From: Verrucomicrobiota bacterium | GTDB lineage: Bacteria; Verrucomicrobiota; Verrucomicrobiia; Limisphaerales; AV2 | Direction of reading: 5' to 3' | NCBI GenBank assembly: GCA_003218935.1 | Contig: QHPA01000161.1 | Span: 1-13,213, forward strand | DNA length: 13,213 bases | Shown here: positions 1 through 5,945 of the stretch, in pieces | How the letters are laid out: each line of letters begins with the position of its first letter | How positions within the stretch are numbered: position 1 is the stretch's first letter | Notes under the pieces: generated by a model | The model's database searches: none | The model's input: only the letters and a program-made list of their open reading frames with translations | What the model was told of the DNA's origin: nothing | Translations under genes and position numbers: made by a program

Positions 1-352
1 GGAACGGAGCGCTGAAAATCTGTTCAAAGTTCGTCTTGAGTTGCGGACTCAAACCAAAACCGACCAGCCGACGCAAGCTCACGTCCTCCGGGGCCCGATT
101 GAATGCTTCCAGGTGCGCCGCGTCGATGGCTGCCTGACGGATTTTTTCGATGTCGGCCGGATGCCCCAACCCGGCGATAGCATGGCGGTCGAACAATTCA
201 AACACTTTTGAATGGCCAGTGCCCACACCGAGCAGGAGGATCCCGTCGGGCAAAGACGCGGCAAAAACGGGCGAACCGCCTTTAAGCTGCTCGCGCACGT
301 ACTCGCGGCGATTCCCGATCGCTTCCAGCCAACGATACGGTTCCTCAGTCAT
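1..352 (-). CDS. prcA: Proteasome alpha subunit, N-terminal part (cut by window edge)
   Basis: The first 117 residues of the 20S proteasome alpha subunit are visible, beginning MTEEPYRWLEAIGNRREYVR. Alpha subunits form the outer rings of the 20S barrel, gate the entry pore and dock the ATPase ring in the cytoplasm. The stretch after the start (YVREQLKGGSPVFAASLPDG, then GILLLGVG and KVFELFDRHAIAGLGHPAD) follows the actinobacterial PrcA layout, in which a gate segment leads into strands S1/S2 and then the 'KI-E-YDRIGFAAVG' region. Subunit type is also fixed by position directly after prcB. The ATG overlaps the prcB stop as ATGA (352-349), and no convincing Shine-Dalgarno is seen, so it is probably translated by coupling to prcB. 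The gene continues past position 1, so its C terminus is unseen. I am fairly sure of the identity, though this part of alpha subunits is less conserved than beta. Confidence 0.85.
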   Translation of the reverse strand, partial: MTEEPYRWLEAIGNRREYVREQLKGGSPVFAASLPDGILLLGVGTGHSKVFELFDRHAIAGLGHPADIEKIRQAAIDAAHLEAFNRAPEDVSLRRLVGFGLSPQLKTNFEQIFSAPF

Positions 353-1122
353 GACTTCAGCGATTCGGCCTGTTTCTCCGCAGATACAGTTTCCACGCCG
401 GAGCCGCGCAGCACTTTGATCGTCGCGAAGGTGTGCGCGTCCGGATTCACGCCACCGGTGGCCGAATCAAATTCCGATGCAATCATCAGCAGCCGCAACG
501 CGAACTGCACGGCCTGTCGCAGGTTCATCTGCGCCGGACGCGGCTGGCCGTAGCGGTCCTGAAAGCTCAGGACACTGCGAATGGTTCCCGCTCCCGAACC
601 GGACGCGGCGTAGCCGACCGCGTGGAATTGCGCGCCGAGTGGATCGTAAAAGTAAATTTGCGGCGCCGGCGGTGAAACGGTCTGGTCCACGCCTGCGAAA
701 ACGGGCATGACCACGCCGATGCCCTGCATTGTCATCGGGAGATTTTCGCGCAACAGCCGGGCCAGGGCGCGGACTTTGGCCGGCAGACTGAGCGATTGCA
801 ATTGGCTGCGCCGATAATACTCAAATGAAGTCTGGAGCACGCGCGCCATTTCAAACGCGGTGGCCGGCACGCCGGCGATTGCCAGCAGCGACATCGCGTC
901 CAGTTCGAGAACTTTATCGACACAATCAGTGACAATGACGTTGCCGGCGGTGGCCCGGCGGTCGCCGCCCATCAACACGCCATCAGCAAAATGAAACGCA
1001 AAAACGGTAGTGGCCTGCGTTTGAACAGGCGCATCAGGCGAGACGGCGGCGCGCAGCGGCGAAGCATGATGACGGGCGAGCAGGGAAAAAAAGTCGCCCG
1101 CAAGCGGAGAAGGATCGCTCAT
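349..1122 (-). CDS. prcB: Proteasome beta subunit (catalytic, with propeptide)
   Basis: This is the 257-residue catalytic subunit of the bacterial 20S proteasome, an N-terminal-nucleophile threonine protease. A propeptide of about 37 residues precedes the predicted nucleophile Thr38 (A-TTVFAF). In mature numbering the catalytic set is intact: Thr1 (T38), Asp17 (D54 in MGGDRR) and Lys33 (K70 in CVDK). The GSG stretch (174-176) and DSATGG (219-224) also match actinobacterial PrcB, including its DDSATGG motif, and this argues against HslV. The residue before the cleavage site is Ala, where actinobacterial PrcB has Gly. The ATG overlaps the pup stop (ATGA, 1122-1119) and the stop overlaps the prcA start. 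This chain suggests coupled translation and balanced amounts of alpha and beta subunits. Its role is to degrade Pup/UBact-tagged proteins delivered by ARC. Confidence 0.95.
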   Translation of the reverse strand: MSDPSPLAGDFFSLLARHHASPLRAAVSPDAPVQTQATTVFAFHFADGVLMGGDRRATAGNVIVTDCVDKVLELDAMSLLAIAGVPATAFEMARVLQTSFEYYRRSQLQSLSLPAKVRALARLLRENLPMTMQGIGVVMPVFAGVDQTVSPPAPQIYFYDPLGAQFHAVGYAASGSGAGTIRSVLSFQDRYGQPRPAQMNLRQAVQFALRLLMIASEFDSATGGVNPDAHTFATIKVLRGSGVETVSAEKQAESLKS

Positions 1123-1292
1123 TGGCCGGTGCGTTGGCGGTAGCGACGGGCCTGGTCTGGGTCGACCTTGCGCATCCGCTTGAGCAATTCATCTACGTTA
1201 GGCTTGTCCACTTTTGGCGCGCTGGGGCCTTCGCCCCCTCCCCCCGGCCCTGCCGGCGCCACCGGACGAGTTTTCTGCGATTGGTCAGGCAT
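1119..1292 (-). CDS. pup: Pup-type ubiquitin-like modifier (UBact variant), C-terminal TGQ
   Basis: A 57-residue protein sits between dop and prcB, exactly where Pup lies in proteasome loci. It starts MPDQSQKTRP, has a Gly/Pro-rich flexible centre (residues 12-23), and ends in a charged helix-forming segment (VDELLKRMRKVDPDQ) followed by RRYRQRTGQ. The tail [KR]-Y-x-Q-R-[TS]-G-[EQ] is the signature reported for UBact, the Pup-like tag of several Gram-negative phyla; actinobacterial Pup ends GGQ or GGE. Because the last residue is Gln, Dop should have to convert it to Glu before PafA can ligate it to substrate lysines. Lysines at 7, 27, 30, 38 and 42 could accept further tags. The gene starts 22 bases after the dop stop, and its TGA overlaps the prcB ATG. 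It is easily missed because of its length and simple composition. Confidence 0.93.
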   Translation of the reverse strand: MPDQSQKTRPVAPAGPGGGGEGPSAPKVDKPNVDELLKRMRKVDPDQARRYRQRTGQ

Positions 1293-1314
1293 ATCTTGCG
1301 GTTACAATGACACG

Positions 1315-2823
1315 TTACGAAAGAATTCGCAAATCCTCCGGTGACCGCGCCGCGTCAATGGCACGACTGCAACGCAACACGTCTTCCGGCGCGAACAGAT
1401 CGAGCAGCGAAATCTTAATCGGCCCTTCGCGGCCTTGCAACGTTATGTGGTCCCACTGCGCGGCCGTAACGGCCGAAGCAAATTTCTGAATACACTTGCC
1501 CCGCACGGTCGCGCGGGTCGTCGGCGGCTGCGTAACGGCGCGGCGCACCGTCCCTTCGTCCGGCACGCCAAGGAACGCGCCCGATTGTTCGAGCCCGTAA
1601 TACAAACCCTCCGACATGTCAAGCCGGTGGTATTCGAGGTCCAGACTCTGCAGCCACGGATCGTCGTCCGACAAATTCTGTGCCCTTTGAAAATCGCGAA
1701 CCAGTCCGAGCTTGGCGACCCAGTCGAGCCGGTCGCGGCAGCGCATCACGTCAGTCTCCAGGTCGTTCAGCACTGCTTCCCATTCCGAAACCAACGTCGC
1801 CTTCGAGGGGACCGACAAATCGCAGACGTCGCGAACCGCTGACAGGTAAGCCCGTTGCATCGCCAGGGCCGTCGAGGTCCGACCTCCATCGAGCGCGATT
1901 TCCCAGCGAAACTTTGGATCGCGTGAAATTGCCGTTAGCGCCGGCAGCGGATCCGCCAGCAAGGGATAAGTCCGCCTGGGGTCCAGCACCAACGCTTCCA
2001 GCACCAACGCGGTCGTCCCTACCTTCAACCGCGTGGTAAACGGCGACATGTTCGCATCGCCTAAGATGACGTGGAAACGACGAAAGCGTTTCGGGTTGGC
2101 GTGTGGCTCATCCCGAGTATTGATGATGGGCCGGCGCTGCATCGTATCGACGCTTTGCAGTTCACAGAAAAAATCGCTGCGTTGGGAGATCTGGAAGCCC
2201 TGCGACAGGAATTTGTCCTCGGTTTCCACCGCGAATTTTCCCGCGCCGGCAAAAATCTGACGCGTGACAAGAAAAGCCTGAATCCCCTGCGCCAGCGTTT
2301 CCCAAGGCAACGACCTCGGGAGCAGGTAATTCTCGTGGCAACCGTAACTGTGACCGCAGAAGTCCGTGTTGTTTTTGTAGAGGCGGACGGCCACGCCGCG
2401 CTGCTCGGACAGGTGCCGCGCGCAAGCCATCAAAATGCGTTCCCCGGCGCGGTCATGCGCGACGAGCTCATCGAGCGTGCGACATTCCGGCGTGCAATAT
2501 TCCGGATGGGCGTGGTCGTTGTAGAAGCGTGCCCCGTTGCCGAGCACAAGGTCGCTTTTGATTTCAACAAAACTCAACTCGCGGGCGGCGTCCTGAGCGT
2601 AGTAGTTCGCTTCGTCCGTGTCCTGGCGCAGCTCATGAACCCGGAATCCGCGCATATCCACGTGCGGATCTTCGCAGTCGTAGTCCCAGCACATCCAAAC
2701 GCCGGGCTCGGTGGCGCTGCGCACCAGGGCAATCGAATCGGCCACGACGTCCACCTCTCCTTCGACATCGCTCGAAATGCCGATTTCGGTTTCCAAGCCG
2801 AACTGAATAGTCGGTGCAATCAT
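1315..2823 (-). CDS. dop: Dop-type Pup/UBact deamidase and depupylase
   Basis: This 502-residue protein belongs to the glutamine-synthetase-like Pup ligase/deamidase family. Dop deamidates the C-terminal Gln of the tag and cleaves tags from substrates. Dop features separate it from PafA: WDYDCEDPHVDMRGF (46-60) leads into an inserted 'Dop loop' region, and NGARFYNDHAHPEYCTPEC (96-114) matches Dop's NGARxYxDHAHPEY, whereas PafA reads NGARLYLDVGSHPEY. The likely catalytic Asp is D103, and E11 in GLETEIG would bind Mg-ATP. Further family blocks are YKNNTDxxGxSYGxHENYL, SQRSDFF, IINTRDEPHA, HVILGDANMS and KVGTTALVL. Length matches the family norm of about 500. The start MIAPTIQFGLETE places the family block at its usual distance, but no Shine-Dalgarno is evident. 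The 167-base gap from ARC is the only sizeable gap in the operon. Confidence 0.93.
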   Translation of the reverse strand: MIAPTIQFGLETEIGISSDVEGEVDVVADSIALVRSATEPGVWMCWDYDCEDPHVDMRGFRVHELRQDTDEANYYAQDAARELSFVEIKSDLVLGNGARFYNDHAHPEYCTPECRTLDELVAHDRAGERILMACARHLSEQRGVAVRLYKNNTDFCGHSYGCHENYLLPRSLPWETLAQGIQAFLVTRQIFAGAGKFAVETEDKFLSQGFQISQRSDFFCELQSVDTMQRRPIINTRDEPHANPKRFRRFHVILGDANMSPFTTRLKVGTTALVLEALVLDPRRTYPLLADPLPALTAISRDPKFRWEIALDGGRTSTALAMQRAYLSAVRDVCDLSVPSKATLVSEWEAVLNDLETDVMRCRDRLDWVAKLGLVRDFQRAQNLSDDDPWLQSLDLEYHRLDMSEGLYYGLEQSGAFLGVPDEGTVRRAVTQPPTTRATVRGKCIQKFASAVTAAQWDHITLQGREGPIKISLLDLFAPEDVLRCSRAIDAARSPEDLRILS

Positions 2824-2829
2824 TTTGAG

Positions 2830-2976
2830 CTACGAATCAAAGACAGCACCGACCACGAATTCGTTCCGCAAACGGGTTGCGACCTGGAAATCAAATTGGC
2901 CATGGAGGCACGCCGTTTCTGTGAGCAGGTCACGTTTTGCGCCGTTGTTGAATTCCTTGGCTTGCCGCCGATACAA
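2830..2976 (-). other. Possible small ORF between ARC and dop (48 codons, TTG start)
   Basis: The ARC-dop gap contains one minus-strand reading frame that stays open from inside the 3' end of the ARC gene to a TAG at 2832-2830. From a TTG at 2976 it reads LYRRQAKEFNNGAKRDLL and ends NEFVVGAVFDS, with an ordinary amino-acid mix. A GGAGAG motif (about 2984-2979) lies only two bases before the TTG, too close for a normal ribosome site, and no ATG or GTG start is available in the frame. I do not recognise a family. It could be a small operon protein, a decayed gene, or an untranslated spacer. Confidence that it is translated is low. Confidence 0.2.
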
Positions 2977-2990
2977 ATCTCTCCATGCCC

Positions 2991-4700
2991 TTAGACAATG
3001 GCGTTGCCGACGGTGTCCGCTTTGCGCGACCGGATGGGGCCGAGTTTAATCACGTTGTCCGGATCAAAATCGGTCAGCTTCAGCCAGTCTTCAGTGATGT
3101 CCGTCGAGGGGAACAGGTCGTTTTCCAGATATTCGCGCTGCAAGGCGGCCAGCAGGTCCTCGCGCGTCAATTGGGTTTCCTGCTTCGTTTCAATCGAACG
3201 TTTGATGGCCAGACTCTTGGCGCGCTCCACCACCGCCGCGATGACCGCGCCGCTCGCCAGATCGCCGCGATACAAAATTTCCCTCTTGCCGCTGCGATAG
3301 ACGATTTCGAGAAACTGGTTTTCTTCGGTCTTCGCAAAATGAACCTGCACAATGGCCTTGGCCAATTCAGATTTCGGCTCGCCCAACGGAAGGGAGTCGC
3401 GCAGATAAATCTCGTAAATGCTCTGCGCCCCGACCAGGTCCGGACGTTTGACTTTTATTTTCCGGTCAATGCGCCCCGGCCGGAGAATGGCAGGATCAAT
3501 CAGATCAGCCCGGTTGGAAGCCAAAATGACCACCACGTTCTGCAACGGCTCCATGCCATCCATCTCCGTGCAGAACATGGGCACCAGCGTGCTGGCCATC
3601 GTATGGTAACGGCCGCCGTGGCGCGTGCCGAGAATGGACTCCGCCTCATCGATGAACAGGAAAGCCAGCGCGCCGTCATTGGCCCGCTCACGGCATTGAA
3701 CAAACAGGTCGCGCACCTGCCGCTCGGATTCTCCAACCCACATGTTCAGAATCTCAGGTCCTTTGACGTGCAGGAAAAATTCGGGTCGATCCACGCCGCT
3801 CTGCGCCTTGACTTGCCGGCGCAGATTGTAGGCGGTCGCTTTGCCGAGCAACGTTTTGCCGCAGCCCGGCGGGCCGTAAAGCAGAAAACCTTTCGGCACC
3901 GTGTGCTCGAAACGTTTGAACAAGTCGCGGTGTAAGAACGGAAGCTCGATCGTATCGCGAATGGCTTGCACCGCCTCTTCCTGGCCACCGATGGATGACC
4001 ACGGCAATTCGGTGACCGTCTCCAGCGAACGCTCGACGCGTTTGCCCATGCCAATAACTTCCAGCGCCACACGCTGATTCACGTCCAAACGGATGTCCAT
4101 GCCAGGTTTGAGTTTTTCCTTGCTCAACAAAGCGGAGCGTTGCAACACGAGCGGCATGAGGCCCGATTCCTGGCCGATGCGCAGGCGCCCGTCGGAGAGC
4201 AACTCGTCAATACGCACAATCGGACCGTTGCGGTCGAAGCCCAGTCCCTGCACCACCGCGAATGCTTCGTTGAGCAAGACCCGCTGGCCAAGCTGGAGAC
4301 TCGCCAGCGGAATCTGCGGGTCGATACGGCAGACATAATCCGTGCCGCCGACACAAACATGCGCCTGGTCCGGTTGGATCGGCATCAGAAGCGTTCCCAC
4401 CCGGAAAGCAGGCGACCGAAGCTTTTCGATGATGGCGTCCATCTTTTCGATGGCCTGCCGCGCCTCATCGTTCATTTCCTCGACGGAGGCGATACGTTCG
4501 CGCAGATAGACCATGTCGAGAATGGCGGGATGGCGTGGCGGCAATTTGCTGACGATCAGATCGATCAACTGGAGGGTGGAAAGCCTGTCCAACTCCTCGC
4601 GAGGAAGAAGACCGCCGAGTGTTGAAGAAACTTCCGCGCCATCAGCCGGGGATTTGCTGGCTGGAGATGGCGGCACCGACTTCTTCTTTGGCTCGGCCAT
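2991..4700 (-). CDS. arc: Proteasome-activating AAA+ ATPase ARC/Mpa
   Basis: This 569-residue protein is the hexameric unfoldase that recognises the tag and threads tagged proteins into the 20S core. After a low-complexity start, residues about 62-95 form a coiled coil (YLRERIASVEEMNDEARQ), the element that binds Pup in Mpa. Residues about 100-225 fit the tandem OB domains. The AAA+ domain has Walker A GPPGCGKT (276-283), a pore-loop-like WVG (321-323), Walker B FLFIDEAE (348-353, D351/E352), a sensor region ILASNRADLIDPAIL and Arg-finger segment RPGRIDRK (407-414). A C-terminal small domain follows. The last residues are RSRKADTVGNAIV, and the GQYL-type tail that docks actinobacterial Mpa on the 20S rings is absent. 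It is the first gene of the operon, with dop 167 bases downstream. The name mpa is used in mycobacteria and arc in other actinobacteria. Confidence 0.94.
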   Translation of the reverse strand: MAEPKKKSVPPSPASKSPADGAEVSSTLGGLLPREELDRLSTLQLIDLIVSKLPPRHPAILDMVYLRERIASVEEMNDEARQAIEKMDAIIEKLRSPAFRVGTLLMPIQPDQAHVCVGGTDYVCRIDPQIPLASLQLGQRVLLNEAFAVVQGLGFDRNGPIVRIDELLSDGRLRIGQESGLMPLVLQRSALLSKEKLKPGMDIRLDVNQRVALEVIGMGKRVERSLETVTELPWSSIGGQEEAVQAIRDTIELPFLHRDLFKRFEHTVPKGFLLYGPPGCGKTLLGKATAYNLRRQVKAQSGVDRPEFFLHVKGPEILNMWVGESERQVRDLFVQCRERANDGALAFLFIDEAESILGTRHGGRYHTMASTLVPMFCTEMDGMEPLQNVVVILASNRADLIDPAILRPGRIDRKIKVKRPDLVGAQSIYEIYLRDSLPLGEPKSELAKAIVQVHFAKTEENQFLEIVYRSGKREILYRGDLASGAVIAAVVERAKSLAIKRSIETKQETQLTREDLLAALQREYLENDLFPSTDITEDWLKLTDFDPDNVIKLGPIRSRKADTVGNAIV

Positions 4701-4706
4701 GCCATG

Positions 4707-4760
4707 ACATTACCCTGCTTGGCTCGTTTTGCAAATACGGAGATGCATTTTTTGCGAAAA
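4707..4760 (-). promoter_or_regulatory. Putative promoter/operator region ahead of ARC
   Basis: The 109 bases between the WYL regulator stop and the ARC start are AT-rich compared with the flanks. Two similar near-palindromes are spaced about two helical turns apart: TTTGCAAA (4728-4735) and TTTGCGAAA (4751-4759), with ATGCAT (4743-4748) between them. Read on the minus strand, TTGCAA (4734-4729), a 16-base spacer and TAATGT (4712-4707) resemble a sigma-70 promoter that would start RNA at or just before the ARC ATG. This is pattern reading only. The site could serve the proteasome operon and might bind the neighbouring WYL protein. Confidence 0.25.
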
Positions 4761-4809
4761 TTGTGAGCGGTCCCGGAAAGCCGGAGAAGATGCACGAAAC
4801 GAGACGGCA

Positions 4810-5817
4810 TCACCGTTGGCCGGCACGCTCCTGAATCATCCTCGCGGCAGCTTTTAGCGACTCGACCAGTTCCGCGGGGGCCAGCGCGCAAGCCTGGCCG
4901 CCCCAACTCAGAATCCAGCGTTGAATTTCCGCCAGGCTCGAAAGCTTCAGGCGCAACTCGACACCGCCGTCCTCCAACTCAATCAACTGCTGAGAGGGAT
5001 GCCAGCGTTTCTCGCGGATATAATCGGAAACCAGTTCGTCGAAACGAATCACGACTTCAAATTCGCCCTGGCCGGTGACGACGCCGAAAGTGTCGCGCAG
5101 GCGTTTTTCCAGGGAAAACTTCTGCGGACGAACGAACGTTTTCCCGGTCAACTCCGCCTCCTGAATCCGGGAGGGAACAAAAGTGCGGATATCATTTCGC
5201 AAATGACAATACGCGAAGAGAAACCACTCGCCGTTGATGTTGGCCAGGTGATATGGGTCGACGACGCGCGGCTCCGTTTCCTTTCGGCCCGGCTTGCGAT
5301 AAGTCAAAAGCAACTGCCGATGTCGCGCGGTGGCTTTGGCCAGGGTGTCGAAAATTTCCACGTTCAGAATCGGCTCGGCGCTGGTGCGAAAGGAGATGGT
5401 CTGCTCCCAGTCAGCGAGGTTCAGGGACACGGTGTCGGGCAGCGACGCGGCCATTTTCTTGAACGCGCTCAGGAGCGGCCTCTCGAACGCCGTGCCGCGG
5501 TATTGTTGCAGCGCCTTTTCCGCCACGAGCAACGCGAACAGTTCGCCTTCGGTGATTTGCAGGGTTGGAAAATTGCTGACTTCTTCGGTGTAACGGAAGC
5601 CGTTGCGCGCGCCATCGAATTCAACCGGCAGCTCCAGCCGGTCGCGCATGAACTCAATGTCGCGATAAATCGACTTGGTGCTGACTTCAAGCTCGCCGGC
5701 AAGTGTAGTGGCGTTGGGATATTTGCCGGAGTGGATCGCCTGATGAATGCGAAGCATCCGCTCCAGCGGCGGACGCGATAGAGGCAGTCGTTGCCAGGGT
5801 GAATTCTGCCGTTTCAA
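4810..5817 (-). CDS. WYL-domain transcriptional regulator
   Basis: A helix-turn-helix plus WYL plus WCX regulator of 335 residues, counted from the TTG at 5817. The winged HTH spans about 18-72 (RPPLERMLRIHQAI, then ELEVSTKSIYRDIEFMRDRL). The WYL domain spans about 155-225 and includes GEWFLFAYCHLRNDIRTF and VPSRI. A WCX-like C-terminal domain runs about 250-333. WYL regulators sense nucleic-acid or other ligands; the mycobacterial pair PafB/PafC belongs to this class and is encoded with the Pup system, where it controls a DNA-damage response. Here a single WYL gene sits 109 bases upstream of ARC on the same strand, so a regulatory link is plausible but inferred. No ATG lies before the conserved RPPLERM segment. 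The TTG at 5817 follows AGGAG by four bases; a TTG at 5829 and the ATG at 5757 are alternatives, the latter cutting into the HTH. Confidence 0.85.
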   Translation of the reverse strand: MKRQNSPWQRLPLSRPPLERMLRIHQAIHSGKYPNATTLAGELEVSTKSIYRDIEFMRDRLELPVEFDGARNGFRYTEEVSNFPTLQITEGELFALLVAEKALQQYRGTAFERPLLSAFKKMAASLPDTVSLNLADWEQTISFRTSAEPILNVEIFDTLAKATARHRQLLLTYRKPGRKETEPRVVDPYHLANINGEWFLFAYCHLRNDIRTFVPSRIQEAELTGKTFVRPQKFSLEKRLRDTFGVVTGQGEFEVVIRFDELVSDYIREKRWHPSQQLIELEDGGVELRLKLSSLAEIQRWILSWGGQACALAPAELVESLKAAARMIQERAGQR

Positions 5818-5905
5818 ATTTCTCCTCAAGGATGCTCCGCCAGGCGGCAGGAAACGGCTCCGCGCGCAGTTTCTCTCGTCGGCGCTCTTTCAAGAAACCG
5901 AACAT
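5816..5905 (-). pseudogene. Remnant of an MtfA-type zinc peptidase gene (N-terminal ~30 codons)
   Basis: An ATG at 5905, 40 bases after rho, opens a frame reading MFGFLKERRREKLRAEPFPA followed by AWRSILEEKF. This resembles the N terminus of MtfA/DUF980-type peptidases (MFGxxxxRRRxKLxAxPFPxEWxxIL), whose usual length is about 250 residues. The likeness stops at about 5816, where the WYL gene begins, and none of the zinc-binding HExxH part is present. The frame runs on to 5687 only as an overlap with the WYL gene. I read this as the leftover of a gene truncated by a deletion; it may now supply the ribosome site of the WYL gene. The homology is from memory. Confidence 0.4.
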
Positions 5906-5945
5906 GATTGTCCGGCATTGCCTCCCCCGCGCGTCAACCGAGAGA

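Noticed and set aside
349..1122. HslV (ClpQ) protease
   Set aside because: Neighbours are prcA, pup, dop and ARC, not HslU, and the propeptide and DSATGG motif fit PrcB.
1315..2823. Reading this gene as the ligase PafA
   Set aside because: It carries Dop-type NDHAHPEY and the inserted loop region, and lacks PafA's LDVGSHPEY.
2071..3935. Long plus-strand open frames (about 307 and 316 codons) opposite dop and ARC
   Set aside because: They are codon-aligned shadows of strongly conserved minus-strand genes and show no family motif.
4921..5781. A 286-codon plus-strand frame opposite the WYL gene
   Set aside because: It is antisense to clear HTH and WYL motifs and has no recognisable domain.
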